A DNA stretch of 64,000 nucleotides. Origin: Fictibacillus marinisediminis. Lineage in GTDB: Bacteria; Bacillota; Bacilli; Bacillales; Fictibacillaceae. The first letter of the stretch is position 1; every line of letters starts with the position of its first letter. The translations under genes and the position numbers were made by a program. The stretch is taken from NCBI RefSeq assembly GCF_023149135.1, contig NZ_JAIWJX010000002.1, positions 1,674,001-1,738,000 of the forward strand, in the 5' to 3' direction. Positions 9,019 through 19,107 of the stretch are shown here, piece by piece. Below the pieces are notes generated by a model that saw only the letters and a program-made list of their open reading frames with translations, ran no database searches and was not told the DNA's origin.

Positions 9019-9927
9019 TCAACCGACTTGTGATGAATTGTATCTCCAGAATGTACCGTACTTTACCGGAACACGTTCTACCACCTGTTGAAGAACGAGC
9101 TTTTTCATGGCTTTTTCTATCTCATTGGCTGCCAAGTTGTACACGACGGAAAGCTCTTTCGTCGCGACAAACCGGTAAATTTTCATGAACTCTTCAAGAG
9201 GGGGAGGGGATTTGGGTTCAGGATGAAACCCAAGCATCTCGGCAATAATTTCAACATAAATCGAATATTGGTAGCTGCCGGCAATTTTTATTCCGTCTTC
9301 TTCGGCTTTATCATTAAATATGATAAGGGTAGGAATCTGGTCGATTTCCATTTCATTTGTAAATTTCCAATCGCATTGAAGGGCTTTTATAGCCGATTGT
9401 GAATGCATATCTTTAATGAATTCATAAGCGTCCAAGCCAACATTTTTGGCGATTTCAAAAAGCACTTCTTCTTTTGAAATGTTTTGCTTCTGCAAAAATA
9501 AATGCTCTCTAAGCTTGCGCAAAAATTTGTTTCCTGACTGCTTGCCTTGAAGTTCCGCTGCTTTAATAGCAAGGAATACAAGGTAGGGCGCAAGGATGGG
9601 ATCTTCAAACCAGAGATCACCGTCACAGCTCATGCCGGTCATATTTGCTGTTTTTTCCCATCGGTCTGCAATTCGTTCAGCAGACTGATGGCCTTTCCGT
9701 CTTCGAAATGAATTTAAGGAGTCCAATTTCCCGCCAATGATGTGCCTTAATGTGAAATATTGTCCATACTCAACCTGCAATTTCTTTAAGATAGGTTCCA
9801 GCGCCCAGCATTCGGGGCATAATGGGTCAATGACTGAGTATAATTCCAAAGGCTTATGACAGCTGGAAGCAGTAAAGTTACCCTTGTGCTTCGCTTCATA
9901 AGGATATTCGGCTTCAAAAGGTGTCAA
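9019..9927 (-). CDS. spxH: ClpXP adaptor YjbH/SpxH (DsbA-like)
   Basis: YjbH (SpxH) binds Spx and speeds its degradation by ClpXP. The 302-residue product has a DsbA-like thioredoxin fold with CPEC at residues 37-40 in the context [12 protein letters not shown]. It begins with TTG, AGGAG being 8-9 nt upstream. The TTG overlaps the TGA stop of the upstream globin gene (TTGA), which suggests translational coupling. The pairing with the globin gene yjbI and the presence of spx 6 kb away match the Bacillus layout. Confidence 0.92.
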   Translation of the reverse strand: MTPFEAEYPYEAKHKGNFTASSCHKPLELYSVIDPLCPECWALEPILKKLQVEYGQYFTLRHIIGGKLDSLNSFRRRKGHQSAERIADRWEKTANMTGMSCDGDLWFEDPILAPYLVFLAIKAAELQGKQSGNKFLRKLREHLFLQKQNISKEEVLFEIAKNVGLDAYEFIKDMHSQSAIKALQCDWKFTNEMEIDQIPTLIIFNDKAEEDGIKIAGSYQYSIYVEIIAEMLGFHPEPKSPPPLEEFMKIYRFVATKELSVVYNLAANEIEKAMKKLVLQQVVERVPVKYGTFWRYNSSQVG

Positions 9928-10334
9928 TATTTATTCTCCTTTCCATGGCTATCATCGGACGTATTTACCATATGATAAGCAGTCATGGTTAGACGGCTGA
10001 TAATAAAATCCCTGAGGGGGCCTTCAAGGGATACAGAATCCATTGCTTTCCCCATGCACTGCAGCCAAGCTTTTGCATGGCGCTCTGTAATCGGAAAAGG
10101 CATATGCCGTGCTCTTAGCATAGGATGCCCATGTTCCATCGTGTATAATGAGGGACCGCCAAGAAACTGAGTAAGAAATTGAATCTGTTTACGTGCAGTT
10201 TCAGTAAGATCATCAGGAAAAAGGGGCGCTAGATCCTCGTTTTGTTTGACATGTTGATAAAAATTCGTGACCATTTTTGTTAGAACAGCCTCTCCGCCCA
10301 GTTGTTCATATGGGGTCATGTCCATTTCATTCAT
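9924..10334 (-). CDS. yjbI: Truncated haemoglobin (group II), YjbI
   Basis: A 136-residue group II truncated globin. PYEQLGG opens the fold, FY at 25-26 gives the B10 tyrosine, and the family block [11 protein letters not shown] contains the proximal haem histidine (H77). In Bacillus it is thought to protect its operon partner YjbH from aggregation or oxidation. The ATG at 10334 has AAGGAG 8 nt upstream; an in-frame start 21 nt earlier does not. It is first gene of the yjbI-yjbH operon, with a 4-nt overlap at the junction. Confidence 0.93.
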   Translation of the reverse strand: MNEMDMTPYEQLGGEAVLTKMVTNFYQHVKQNEDLAPLFPDDLTETARKQIQFLTQFLGGPSLYTMEHGHPMLRARHMPFPITERHAKAWLQCMGKAMDSVSLEGPLRDFIISRLTMTAYHMVNTSDDSHGKENKY

Positions 10335-10522
10335 GGTGAAAACTCCTTCAAGCATTTTTCACAAAATCAGATTCATAACTGGGATTTGGGTGACCGCTGA
10401 CCACGTTCAAAAAATCCTCAGAGTTTGTTTGTTTTCGAACTCCGCATTTGATGATGCGATAAACTTATTGTAGCAAGGGTATAGCCGGATTAGCAAACAA
10501 TAGGATTCCCGGAAAAGCCCAT

Positions 10523-10552
10523 AAAAAAACCGCACCTTTCATAAGGGCGGTT
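10523..10552 (-). terminator. Terminator of lytic transglycosylase gene
   Basis: AACCGC and GCGGTT arms with an ACCTTT/AAGGG extension, followed on the minus strand by seven T. It overlaps the stop codon at 10551-10553. Confidence 0.8.
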
Positions 10553-11174
10553 AAGCATTCATGCTCTGGTATGATTCCATCACTTTATTTACATAATTTT
10601 GTGTTTCTTGAAAAGGAGGGATGCCTCCATATTTAGCTACATTGCCAGGGCCTGCATTATAAGCGGCGAGAGCAAGCTTTTCATCACCGTTATAGCGGTC
10701 AAGCATCTGTTTAATGTACTTTACGCCGCCTTCGATATTATCTTCAGGGTTATAGGGATTCTGTACACCAAGCGCCTTTGCCGTCTCAGGCATGAGCTGC
10801 ATCAATCCCATGGCACCTGCCGGGCTTTTGCTTAATGGGTTAAAACCTGATTCATGCTGTATGACCGAACGGATCAGGCCGGGGTTTACATCATATTTAG
10901 CACTGATTCTTTCAAGAATTGAATCGATATCTTTTGCTCCGGATGGGTTCGTTAGCTGTAATGAAGGCTTGGTATTCGGAACAGCCGGCAATGCAGAAAC
11001 TGTCTTCATTGGTATTACGGGTTCTGCACCAGGCTGATCTAACCTCGCGGCTTCACTCAACTGCTGAAGAATCATGGCAAAAGGTGAAGATACAGGAGCA
11101 GCTGCTGTCCCATTTATATTTAACTGCTGAAGCGCCTGAAGCTCCATCAGCATTTTTATAGAATCAATTTTCAT
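10551..11174 (-). CDS. cwlQ: Lytic transglycosylase, YjbJ/CwlQ-like
   Basis: A 207-residue SLT-type lytic transglycosylase that cleaves the peptidoglycan glycan strand. The catalytic glutamate is E108 in QHESGFNP; the family blocks GAMGLMQLMP and LALAAYNAGPGNV follow at about residues 120-175. The N-terminal 85 residues are low in structure and lack an obvious signal peptide, as in the Bacillus homologue YjbJ (CwlQ). GAGGAGAG precedes the ATG. It is monocistronic with its own terminator. Confidence 0.9.
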   Translation of the reverse strand: MKIDSIKMLMELQALQQLNINGTAAAPVSSPFAMILQQLSEAARLDQPGAEPVIPMKTVSALPAVPNTKPSLQLTNPSGAKDIDSILERISAKYDVNPGLIRSVIQHESGFNPLSKSPAGAMGLMQLMPETAKALGVQNPYNPEDNIEGGVKYIKQMLDRYNGDEKLALAAYNAGPGNVAKYGGIPPFQETQNYVNKVMESYQSMNA

Positions 11175-11232
11175 TTTTGTTCTCTCCTCAAACTATATGT
11201 ATAATCATATCAAATGAGGAAGAATTAAACAA

Positions 11233-11814
11233 TCAGAGTTCGCTGTTTTTAGCTTCAAAAAAACGTTGTATTTTATTGAGTGTTTTTCTTTCAGGTATTC
11301 CATATTGCTTTAGGAAAGTGCTGAATTCAAGTTCACCTTTTTTTCTTTCTTTCGCTTCATATTCCAGTTCGTAATCGATAACAGAAAGATATTGATTTTC
11401 ATCGAGGACAAGGAGGCCGTCGCCGGTTTTTCTTTCCGCTCGCTTCGTTGTCAGTGTTCCAAGATAAACGATGCTTTTCGGATCAACGCCTAAATCGGTC
11501 AGGATGGAATAAACATGGCCTTTCGCAAACTTTTCGTTATTCATGTAAGAGCTGTATTCTGCTTCGCTGAGTTGTTGATGCGTTTCGAGCAGTCCATCGG
11601 AATGAGGCTGCTTTAAGGTTAAAACAAAAGATCCGTTTTTTTCGCGGATTCGCAGGGCACAGCGGTGACTTTTAAGTGAAAAATCGGGGGTATCGAAATA
11701 ATGGTTCGTCTGTGTGGTAAAAGACTCTTCCTTGAGTGAAAGTTCATTAGATAACCGGAAGAATTCATCAGGGGTGAGCATATTTTTAAACTCTATTTCA
11801 ACTTCTTGCTCCAT
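11233..11814 (-). CDS. yjbK: CYTH-domain protein YjbK
   Basis: A 193-residue CYTH-domain protein. The family signature ExExK is seen as E6-I-E8-F-K10 directly after the start, followed by alternating charged strands expected for the triphosphate tunnel (LRIREKNG, LTLKQP). The ATG at 11814 has AAGGAGTG upstream and starts MEQEVEIEFK like other CYTH proteins. The domain acts on organic or inorganic triphosphates; the substrate here is unknown. It is divergent from yjbL-yjbM-yjbN-yjbO, the same arrangement as in B. subtilis. Confidence 0.9.
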   Translation of the reverse strand: MEQEVEIEFKNMLTPDEFFRLSNELSLKEESFTTQTNHYFDTPDFSLKSHRCALRIREKNGSFVLTLKQPHSDGLLETHQQLSEAEYSSYMNNEKFAKGHVYSILTDLGVDPKSIVYLGTLTTKRAERKTGDGLLVLDENQYLSVIDYELEYEAKERKKGELEFSTFLKQYGIPERKTLNKIQRFFEAKNSEL

Positions 11815-11946
11815 ATTTAGCACTCCTTCGTATAAGTACTGCACGAATCCCATTATGACACAGCCTTATTTGATTCTCAAATGACAAACTGTCTCTATAA
11901 TTGTGTTAAACTAAAGAGTAGAATAATTGTTTTTAGGAGGTACAGC

Positions 11947-12330
11947 ATGGCAATCAGACATAACATAAATCAAGCAGAAACAGGTGAACAGCTAACGCTG
12001 AGCATAGAGAAGGGTGAAGGCTTTTCCGAATGGAAGGACGGCAGCAGGATGCTTGTTGATTCGGATCAGCTTTCATTCATCTATGTCATGGAAACAGAGG
12101 ATGACCTCGTATATATTTCGCTGCCAGAGCAGTTTTGGGGACAATTGAATGAAGCCCTTTCTAAAGAACTTCCCGTTGTACTAAAAACAGCTGAAGAAGA
12201 CCATTCCTTCGAGCTGTCTGCTCTGCATTCTGAACTGTCTTATTTGCTCGAAAACATAAAAGGCAACAGCAATTATGGCGATAATATGCTAGAGGCTGTA
12301 GAACGATTGTTTCCAGCGAATAGCAAGTAA
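11947..12330 (+). CDS. yjbL: UPF0738-family protein YjbL
   Basis: A 127-residue acidic protein matching the position and general look of B. subtilis YjbL (UPF0738). TTAGGAGGT lies 5-6 nt before the ATG at 11947; longer in-frame starts lack ribosome sites. No catalytic motif is visible. It opens an apparent operon with yjbM, yjbN and yjbO, with gaps of 22-27 nt. Function unknown. Confidence 0.8.
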   Translation: MAIRHNINQAETGEQLTLSIEKGEGFSEWKDGSRMLVDSDQLSFIYVMETEDDLVYISLPEQFWGQLNEALSKELPVVLKTAEEDHSFELSALHSELSYLLENIKGNSNYGDNMLEAVERLFPANSK

Positions 12331-12352
12331 TAACAGGAAGGTGGATGAGGCA

Positions 12353-12994
12353 ATGGATTGGGAGACCCTTCTCGCCCCCTACAAACAGGCAGTAGATGAA
12401 TTAAAAGTAAAATTCAGAGGAATAAGGGAACAATTTCAGAAGACCACGAAGCAATCACCGATTGAATTCGTAACAGGAAGGGTAAAGCCTATTAATTCTA
12501 TTTTGAATAAGGCGTGGCAAAAAAATATACCGTTTGAAAAAATAGAAGAAGAAATTCAGGACATTGCCGGTTTGCGCATCATGTGCCAGTTTACGGATGA
12601 TATTAAAAAAGTGACAGATATGCTCAGGAACCGCAAAGACTTTGAAATAGTTGAAGAGCGGGATTACATCACGAACAAAAAGCCAAGCGGCTACAGATCC
12701 TATCATCTGGTCATCCGTTACCCTGTGCAGACCTTGGAAGGGGAGAAGCCCTTGCTGGCAGAAGTTCAAATCCGTACGCTGGCGATGAATTTTTGGGCAA
12801 CCATTGAGCATTCTTTAAACTATAAATATCAGGGACAGATCCCGAAAGATATTCAGCTGCGGCTGCAGCGGGCAGCGGAGGCCGCAAGCCGTCTGGATGA
12901 AGAAATGGCTGAAATCAGAGGCGAGGTTCAGGAGGCACAAATCGTATTTTCGGAAAGAACGGATGATGGGAAAGGATCCAGTCCGACTACATAA
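12353..12994 (+). CDS. sasB: Small alarmone synthetase SasB/RelQ (YjbM)
   Basis: A 213-residue small alarmone synthetase making (p)ppGpp from ATP and GDP/GTP. Family motifs are clear: [23 protein letters not shown] (Mg-binding), [11 protein letters not shown] and [22 protein letters not shown]. There is no hydrolase domain. The ATG at 12353 is preferred to the GTG at 12341, which abuts its own Shine-Dalgarno sequence. The neighbour is NAD kinase, as in Bacillus. Confidence 0.95.
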   Translation: MDWETLLAPYKQAVDELKVKFRGIREQFQKTTKQSPIEFVTGRVKPINSILNKAWQKNIPFEKIEEEIQDIAGLRIMCQFTDDIKKVTDMLRNRKDFEIVEERDYITNKKPSGYRSYHLVIRYPVQTLEGEKPLLAEVQIRTLAMNFWATIEHSLNYKYQGQIPKDIQLRLQRAAEAASRLDEEMAEIRGEVQEAQIVFSERTDDGKGSSPTT

Positions 12995-13020
12995 TTTCTT
13001 CGAAAGAAGGTGATCCATTC

Positions 13021-13815
13021 GTGAATTTTGCCATTATTTCAAAAGGCGACCAAAAGTCAAATACGCTGAAACAAAAAATTAAGACCTATCTGCAGGAATT
13101 TGAGCTGCAATACAATGAGACGGAGCCGGATATCGTGATTACTGTTGGCGGGGATGGCACATTGCTTCACGCTTTCCATCATTATGTTCACCGGATTGAC
13201 CAGACGGCGTTTGTCGGGATTCACACGGGACACTTAGGCTTTTTCGCCGATTGGGTGCCGGATGAAGTGGAAAAGCTCGTAATCCATATAGCAAAAACAC
13301 CCTACCAGATTGTAGAATATCCGCTTCTTGAAGTGACAGTCCGCTATCTGGATGATGTTGATGAAAAAAGCTATCTCGCCCTTAATGAATGTACAGTCAA
13401 AAGCGGCGAGGGCTCTCTTGTCATGGATGTGGAAATTAAAGGTGATCTGTTTGAAACGTTCCGCGGGGATGGACTCTGTATTTCTACACCATCAGGAAGT
13501 ACGGCTTATAACAAGGCTCTTGGAGGAGCGATCATTCATCCTTCACTTCCATCCATCCAGCTTTCGGAAATGGCTTCGATCAATAACCGTGTATTCCGTA
13601 CAATTGGTTCACCCCTGGTGCTTCCTCAGCATCATACATGCATGCTGAAACCGGTGAACGATGTGGATTTCCATATTACCATCGACCATTTGTTTCTGCT
13701 GCAAAAGAAAGTCAAATCGATACAATGCCGGGTAGCTGAAGAAAAGATCCGGTTTGCCCGATTCCGTCCTTTCCCATTCTGGAAACGGGTGAAAGAAGCC
13801 TTCGTTACCGATTAA
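13021..13815 (+). CDS. nadK: NAD kinase
   Basis: A 264-residue NAD kinase (YjbN) that phosphorylates NAD to NADP. GGDGT is at residues 43-47, followed by LNECTVKSG and [17 protein letters not shown], the NAD-binding blocks. It starts with GTG preceded by GAAGGTGA. It lies between sasB and the pseudouridine synthase in an apparent four-gene operon. Length and motifs fit the Gram-positive NAD kinase group. Confidence 0.96.
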   Translation: MNFAIISKGDQKSNTLKQKIKTYLQEFELQYNETEPDIVITVGGDGTLLHAFHHYVHRIDQTAFVGIHTGHLGFFADWVPDEVEKLVIHIAKTPYQIVEYPLLEVTVRYLDDVDEKSYLALNECTVKSGEGSLVMDVEIKGDLFETFRGDGLCISTPSGSTAYNKALGGAIIHPSLPSIQLSEMASINNRVFRTIGSPLVLPQHHTCMLKPVNDVDFHITIDHLFLLQKKVKSIQCRVAEEKIRFARFRPFPFWKRVKEAFVTD

Positions 13816-13826
13816 CAGGAGACATT

Positions 13827-14729
13827 ATGACCACATTTACAATAAAGTGGAAGGTTAAAGAAAATGAGGCTGGTCTGCTGCGTGAATTTTTGCGGCTTCA
13901 TAAAAATATTTCTAAAAGCGCACTGGCTGATATTAAGTTTACTGGAGGAGAGCTTCTCGTAAATGGAGTACCTTCTACTGTCAGAAAAAGTGTGAACACC
14001 GGGGATGAGGTTGAGGTCCGGTTTCCACCCGAGGAAATCAGTTCTCATATGGCGCCGATTCCTATGCTGCTTGATATCCTGTATGAGGATGAACATCTTC
14101 TCTTCGTAAACAAGCCTGCAGGGATTCCTACCATACCATCACGCTACCAGCAGAACGGCTCCCTTGCCCAGGGAGTCCTTTCCTATTATGAACAGGAAGG
14201 GATTCAGAGCACATTTCATGCCGTCAACCGTCTTGATAAGGATACTTCGGGTCTCGTCATGATTGCGAAGCACCGTTTTGCACATTCGTTATTGTCTCAG
14301 CAGCAGAAGAAAAAAGCGATCAAGCGAACCTATCTAGCTGGTGTGGAAGGCAGGTTTGAAAGTCTGAGCGGGACAGTGGACGCCAGCATTGGAAGGAATC
14401 CTGATAGTCTGGTTGAAAGGATGGTCACAGATCAAGGTCAGAAGGCCATTACTCATTTTAAAGTGCTGAAGGAGTTGGCGGGGAACAGTCTTGTTTCTCT
14501 GCAGCTTGAAACCGGTCGGACCCATCAGATACGCGTTCATATGGCCCATATCGGACATCCGCTGCTCGGAGACGACCTATATGGTGGACCGGTAGATCTG
14601 ATTTTCCGGCAGGCCCTCCACAGCTGGCAGGTCTCCTTCTATCATCCGTTAGAGGGGAAGATGATGAACGTAGAGGCACCGCTGCCGCAGGATTTACAGC
14701 AGCTTTTTGGAGACGTAGCAGAACAGTAA
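13827..14729 (+). CDS. yjbO: RluA-family pseudouridine synthase YjbO
   Basis: A 300-residue RNA pseudouridine synthase of the RluA/RluD group. An S4-like N-terminal RNA-binding segment (about residues 20-75) precedes the catalytic domain, whose aspartate is D137 in NRLDKDTSGLV. The C-terminal block GRTHQIRVHM is typical. It starts 11 nt after nadK with AGGAG upstream and ends at a strong terminator, closing the yjbL-yjbO operon. The modified RNA position is not predictable from sequence alone. Confidence 0.93.
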   Translation: MTTFTIKWKVKENEAGLLREFLRLHKNISKSALADIKFTGGELLVNGVPSTVRKSVNTGDEVEVRFPPEEISSHMAPIPMLLDILYEDEHLLFVNKPAGIPTIPSRYQQNGSLAQGVLSYYEQEGIQSTFHAVNRLDKDTSGLVMIAKHRFAHSLLSQQQKKKAIKRTYLAGVEGRFESLSGTVDASIGRNPDSLVERMVTDQGQKAITHFKVLKELAGNSLVSLQLETGRTHQIRVHMAHIGHPLLGDDLYGGPVDLIFRQALHSWQVSFYHPLEGKMMNVEAPLPQDLQQLFGDVAEQ

Positions 14730-14758
14730 AAAAAAGCCCTTTTGGGGGCTTTTTTTTG
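14730..14758. terminator. Bidirectional terminator yjbO/prpE
   Basis: AAAAGCCC and GGGGGCTTTT arms around a TTTT loop, with A tract on one side and T tract on the other, between two convergent genes. Confidence 0.88.
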
Positions 14759-14770
14759 TTGGTCCAGTTC

Positions 14771-15508
14771 TTACAAGAAACTCCGAAACTTTTCTTCAAC
14801 AAATGGCATAGTCGAAGGTACAGAAACGGTCTGTTTCTCAGGATGGCGCAGGGCGGTCAGGCGGTTACCAAACACGCAGCCGGTATCAATGTTAATGGTG
14901 CCATTCACTTCCCGCGGTTCTAAGACAGGAGTATGGCCATAGATGATGCAGGCATTCCCGCTATAATGACTTGCCCAATCCCTTCTAACGGGTGTTCCGT
15001 CCGGATTGGTTTTACCTGTAATATCACCGTACAATACAAAGGTCTCAACTTTCTTCCCGGTCTTCCCGATATAATCCTCTCGAATTCCGGCATGGGCAAT
15101 CACAAGCTGGCCATGGTCAAGTACAAGATAAAGCGGAGAGCTTTCATACAGCTCCATGAAATGATTTTTCACCTGATTAAACTCGCTGGGCGGAAGTTCA
15201 TTTAGCTCAGCTACGGTTGTTTCCAGTCCATGAGTAATTTTAACATTACGGCCCAGGAAATAGCGGTAAAGCTTATTGCAGTGGTTTCCCGGAACATACA
15301 AGGCTTGATCAGCCTTGAACAGCTGATAGACATGTTCCATCACTTTGATAGAGCAGGGGCCACGGTCCGTAAGATCACCAACGAAAACCAGTTTCCGATC
15401 CTCATCATGTACAGGCATTTCATTTTTCCATATGTATCCTAGCTTCATGGTTAGTTCATAATATTCATCCCAGCAGCCGTGAATGTCTCCGATTACATCG
15501 TATTTCAT
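14771..15508 (-). CDS. prpE: Metallophosphatase PrpE
   Basis: A 245-residue calcineurin-type phosphatase. GDIHG at residues 7-11, GDLTDRGP and GNHCNK supply the two-metal centre. In Bacillus PrpE is a PPP-family protein phosphatase with diadenosine tetraphosphatase activity and a role in spore germination. The ATG at 15508 is chosen because the GTG nine bases upstream is part of the ribosome site GAGGTG. It is convergent with yjbO. Confidence 0.92.
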   Translation of the reverse strand: MKYDVIGDIHGCWDEYYELTMKLGYIWKNEMPVHDEDRKLVFVGDLTDRGPCSIKVMEHVYQLFKADQALYVPGNHCNKLYRYFLGRNVKITHGLETTVAELNELPPSEFNQVKNHFMELYESSPLYLVLDHGQLVIAHAGIREDYIGKTGKKVETFVLYGDITGKTNPDGTPVRRDWASHYSGNACIIYGHTPVLEPREVNGTINIDTGCVFGNRLTALRHPEKQTVSVPSTMPFVEEKFRSFL

Positions 15509-15555
15509 GTTCGTCACCTCAATTATCCTTTACTTACTATAACCTCAAGAGAAAA

Positions 15556-15583
15556 GAAAAACACCTGCAAAAACAGGTGTTTT
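15556..15583 (-). terminator. Terminator of FtsW/RodA-type gene
   Basis: AACACCTG and CAGGTGTT arms, running into a T tract on the minus strand and overlapping the stop codon region at 15582. Confidence 0.82.
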
Positions 15584-16739
15584 ACTCAAACATATATTTT
15601 CTTGTCCTTGATCGAACATTGAGCACGAGGCCAAAAGCGATCATCTGGGCCAGAACCGAACTTCCTCCGTAACTGATGAAGGGGAGTGGAATTCCTGTGA
15701 TCGGCATAACCTGAATATTCATTCCGATATTTTGGAAAACCTGGAACGTGACCATCCCAATTACACCTGCACACAGGTAGCTTCCAAATGCTTCATTGCT
15801 TTCTAACGCTGTATTGATCATTCGGTAGATCATAAGGAAGAATAAAGAGATCAATACGCTTGTACCGATAAAGCCCCATTCTTCACCAACGATCGAAAAG
15901 ATGAAATCCGTCTGTGCCTCTGGAAGGTAAACAGACCCATGGGTAAAGCCCTTTCCGAACAGCTGTCCTGAACCGATGGCCATTAAGGCGTTCCGGATAT
16001 GGTAACCTTCATCTTTGTGTCCATAGGGATCAAGCCAGGCGTAAAAGCGTTCCAGCTGATATTCATCAAGGATATGATCCAGGAAAAATTGCGGGAAGGT
16101 AAAATAGATCCAAACCAGCAAGGTGATAAAAAGAACGCCTATTAAAATGATCACGGCAATAATCCGCCACCTGATTCCGGATACGAGCATCAGACTCAGT
16201 GTAAGGGCGATAAACACCAAACTTGTACCGAGGTCAGGCTGCATCAGGATGAGGAGCATTGGAGGCATGACGATCAGCGCAATTTTACCGATAAGCAGCA
16301 AATCTTCATGCAAGGTCCGCACAATATATTTTTCATTATGGGTTGCAATGGTATTGCTGATCGAAATAATCAAGGCGACCTTCATCAGCTCTGATGGCTG
16401 AAGAGCGAAGGGACCGAAGCGGAACCAAGCTCTTGCCCCATTAATATTCGGTACTAGAGATTCAGGAGCAATTACAATCCCGATCAAGAGCAGGATGCCG
16501 AAACCGTACAAATACCATGATAGTTTTCTAAACTGGTCAAAATCCAGAATCATTACACCGGCAACAGCGAAAGCGCCGACTGCGTACCACATAAGCTGCT
16601 TGATAACAAAGTTAGAATCATATTGTGCAATTTCCTGGGCACTGTATATGGCCATACAGCTTATGCATATCATTAGAAACAGTAAAAATATTAAATTATA
16701 ATCAATCTGCTGCAGCGGGGACTGCCTGTTATTTTCCAT
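15582..16739 (-). CDS. FtsW/RodA/SpoVE-family glycosyltransferase
   Basis: A 385-residue polytopic SEDS protein with about ten membrane helices; the family polymerises peptidoglycan glycan strands from lipid II. SEDS blocks are visible: NGARAWFRFGPFALQPSELMK, QPDLGTSLVF, and the C-terminal GIPLPFISYGGSS. I prefer ATG 16739 (AAGGAG 9 nt upstream). The RPFA-like region and length suggest a RodA-type paralogue rather than cell-division FtsW, but this is not certain. B. subtilis has no such gene between prpE and yjbQ, so it is a local addition. Confidence 0.88.
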   Translation of the reverse strand: MENNRQSPLQQIDYNLIFLLFLMICISCMAIYSAQEIAQYDSNFVIKQLMWYAVGAFAVAGVMILDFDQFRKLSWYLYGFGILLLIGIVIAPESLVPNINGARAWFRFGPFALQPSELMKVALIISISNTIATHNEKYIVRTLHEDLLLIGKIALIVMPPMLLILMQPDLGTSLVFIALTLSLMLVSGIRWRIIAVIILIGVLFITLLVWIYFTFPQFFLDHILDEYQLERFYAWLDPYGHKDEGYHIRNALMAIGSGQLFGKGFTHGSVYLPEAQTDFIFSIVGEEWGFIGTSVLISLFFLMIYRMINTALESNEAFGSYLCAGVIGMVTFQVFQNIGMNIQVMPITGIPLPFISYGGSSVLAQMIAFGLVLNVRSRTRKYMFE

Positions 16740-16823
16740 TGCATTCATACTCCTTATCTCGGATAACATGTTCTATCTTACCGAAAAATGAGAAGTTTGC
16801 ATACTGAAAAGGGGGACATTAAT

Positions 16824-16853
16824 TTGACAATTACATTACTTCTTTTTTATAGT
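16824..16853 (+). promoter_or_regulatory. yjbQ promoter (sigma-A type)
   Basis: TTGACA at 16824-16829 and TATAGT at 16848-16853, 18-bp spacer, about 95 nt upstream of the yjbQ start codon. Nearly consensus. Confidence 0.7.
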
Positions 16854-16946
16854 GGACAAAATCAAGTGGTGCATACTGATTTATAAGGAGTTTTTATGTC
16901 ATACATCTTGGGTAAATAAGTACTTATTGTAAAAAAGGAGGTAGCT

Positions 16947-18788
16947 ATGGGAGGCCATGCTTCAATTTCTTCACTCGTCATCGTCATCTTAACAGCATTC
17001 TTTATACCAATTCTGCTCAACAAGTTTAAGATCAGGTTTTTACCGGTAGTGGTCGCGGAGATCATCGCCGGAATCATCATTGGAAAAAGCGGATTTGATA
17101 TTGTTCATGCGGGAACATGGCTGGATATCCTTTCCGTGCTCGGTTTCATCTTTTTAATGTTCTTAAGCGGGCTCGAGATTGATTTCTCGGTGTTTGCTCC
17201 AAGTTCAGAGAAGAAAAAGCTGGCGAACGGTAAGACAGAACCGAACCGGCTGGCTGTCTCCACCATTATTTTTACCTTGATTTTCGTCATCTCTTTTGCT
17301 TTATCCATGGTCTTTTTATGGACCGGGTTTACTGATAATGCGTTCTTTATGACGCTGATCATCTCGACAATATCATTGGGAGTAGTTGTACCGACTTTAA
17401 AGGAAGAGGAGTTGTCCAAGACTGGAATCGGCCAGATTATTCTTTTGATCGCGGTCATCGCCGATCTCGTCACGATGATCCTGCTCGCTGTATTCGTTTC
17501 TCTTCAATCGGGAGACAGCGGACAGATGTGGCTTCTGCTTATTCTATTCGGTGCTGGCATTGTACTGTATTTTATCGGAAAGTACATGCGCCATCATACG
17601 TTTCTTGAAACACTTTCTAAAGGGACAGTACAAATTGATACACGAGCCGTATTCACGCTAATCATCGTTCTAGTCGGTGTTTCTGAATCCGTAGGTGCTG
17701 AAAACATCCTGGGAGCCTTTTTGGCTGGGGTATTAGTCTCACTTCTTTCTCCGAATCAGCATATGGTCCATAAACTGGATTCCTTTGGCTACGGATTTCT
17801 TATTCCGATCTTTTTTGTTATGGTCGGTGTGGAGCTGGACCTGGTTTCTGTATTAAAGGACCCGAAAGTGCTCATCTTGATTCCGTTGCTGCTTTTAGGG
17901 CTCTTGATTTCTAAATTTGTTCCTATATTAGTGCTGAGAAAATGGTATGACTGGAAGACTGTACTGGCATCAGGATTTTTATTGACGTCTACCTTATCAC
18001 TCGTAATTGCTGCGGCAAAGATTGGTGAAAGGATTAAAGTGATCGATTCTAGAACATCATCAGCCTTGATCTTGACGGCGGTCATCAGCTGTATTATCAC
18101 ACCGGTGTTCTTTAAGAAGCTCTTGCCGAGAAAAAAAATCGAAAACACCAAAGAAAGATTGGCCATCATCGGTGCCAATCAATTTACACTGCCGGTTTCC
18201 AAAGAACTCGACAGCGGGCGCTATGAAAAGAAGGTCTATCACACGAGACAAGAAGAAAAAGATCCGAAGCAGCTGGAATCCTTTGAGATTATCGAACTGG
18301 AGGACTATTCAGCAGATACACTAAAAAACAGTGGTGCCTTTGATTCGGATATTCTGATCGTAGCTACGGGTGAAGACGGTGTGAACGAATCGATCGCCCA
18401 TGAAGCCAGAAATTATGGCATCAAACGGGTCATCACCCGAATTGAGGATCCTGTGAAAAGGGAAGAGCTGGGCAATAAAAATATTGAAGTGTACTCTGCC
18501 TTCTTCAGCTCTCAGATACTGCTTAAGATGATGATTGAGAATCCATCGGTCGCGAGCTTTCTATCCCATAAAGACAATTCTCTATATGAGATATCAGTGA
18601 AAAATATGGATTATCATAAAACCGCACTCCGAAACTTCCCGCATTTTGGTGATGCGATCATCGTCAGGATTTTCCGAGGCAAGGATTCTATCGTTCCTCA
18701 TGGCGATACCGAAATTTTGTTCGGTGATAAGCTGATTGTGACAGGCAGCAGGGAACATATTAAAGAGTTAAAGTTTGTATTAAGGTAA
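16947..18788 (+). CDS. yjbQ: CPA2-family cation:proton antiporter YjbQ
   Basis: A 613-residue monovalent cation:proton antiporter of the KefB/CPA2 type. Residues 1 to about 390 form the membrane domain with roughly 12 helices. Then a cytosolic TrkA-N-like Rossmann domain (about 400-515, starting RLAIIGANQFTLPVS) and a TrkA-C domain to the end give nucleotide-gated control. AAAAAAGGAGG precedes the ATG. Length matches B. subtilis YjbQ (614). In B. subtilis the thiamine operon follows; here a short zinc-ribbon gene and fabI do. Confidence 0.92.
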   Translation: MGGHASISSLVIVILTAFFIPILLNKFKIRFLPVVVAEIIAGIIIGKSGFDIVHAGTWLDILSVLGFIFLMFLSGLEIDFSVFAPSSEKKKLANGKTEPNRLAVSTIIFTLIFVISFALSMVFLWTGFTDNAFFMTLIISTISLGVVVPTLKEEELSKTGIGQIILLIAVIADLVTMILLAVFVSLQSGDSGQMWLLLILFGAGIVLYFIGKYMRHHTFLETLSKGTVQIDTRAVFTLIIVLVGVSESVGAENILGAFLAGVLVSLLSPNQHMVHKLDSFGYGFLIPIFFVMVGVELDLVSVLKDPKVLILIPLLLLGLLISKFVPILVLRKWYDWKTVLASGFLLTSTLSLVIAAAKIGERIKVIDSRTSSALILTAVISCIITPVFFKKLLPRKKIENTKERLAIIGANQFTLPVSKELDSGRYEKKVYHTRQEEKDPKQLESFEIIELEDYSADTLKNSGAFDSDILIVATGEDGVNESIAHEARNYGIKRVITRIEDPVKREELGNKNIEVYSAFFSSQILLKMMIENPSVASFLSHKDNSLYEISVKNMDYHKTALRNFPHFGDAIIVRIFRGKDSIVPHGDTEILFGDKLIVTGSREHIKELKFVLR

Positions 18789-18790
18789 AA

Positions 18791-18845
18791 GAAGACGCAC
18801 GAAATCAAGCTGTTTTTTTCAGCAGCCTGCTTTCGGCGTCTTTTT
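18791..18845 (+). terminator. yjbQ terminator
   Basis: AGACGC and GCGTCT arms with inner CGAAA/TTTCG and GCTG/CAGC pairings, followed by TTTTTG just after the yjbQ stop. Confidence 0.7.
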
Positions 18846-18888
18846 GTATGAAATTACGTCCATACTAACGATAAAAGGAGTGATGAAA

Positions 18889-19035
18889 ATGAGTTTGCCA
18901 ATCGTTAGATGTCCTCAATGCCACAAAGAAGCAGAGATTGATGCCGTACTGACGGCTCAGTCCAATCAAAATGTAATCTTTAACTGTCCCGGCTGCGGTT
19001 ATGAAGCCCGAAATATTGAAACGAGCAAAGGATAA
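18889..19035 (+). CDS. Small zinc-ribbon protein (48 aa)
   Basis: A 48-residue protein with two CxxC knuckles, CPQC at residues 8-11 and CPGC near residue 34, expected to bind one zinc ion. AAAAGGAG lies 8 nt before the ATG at 18889; the ATG six bases earlier is too near the ribosome site. It stands between yjbQ and fabI. No further domain is seen; a nucleic-acid or protein-binding role is only a guess. Confidence 0.7.
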   Translation: MSLPIVRCPQCHKEAEIDAVLTAQSNQNVIFNCPGCGYEARNIETSKG

Positions 19036-19079
19036 AAAAGATAAGAGGGTTCTAGTATTTCCTTTCTTATAAAATCTGT

Positions 19080-19107
19080 TATACTAATATTAGGACTAGG
19101 TACTAAT
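19080..19107 (+). promoter_or_regulatory. fabI promoter -10 and FapR operator
   Basis: TATACT (19080-19085) is a good -10 box. Directly downstream, ATTAGGACTAGGTACTAAT (19089-19107) closely matches the FapR palindrome of Gram-positive lipid genes. FapR is the malonyl-CoA-sensing repressor of fatty acid and phospholipid synthesis and controls fabI in B. subtilis. Motif match by eye; the left half-site deviates at two bases. Confidence 0.8.
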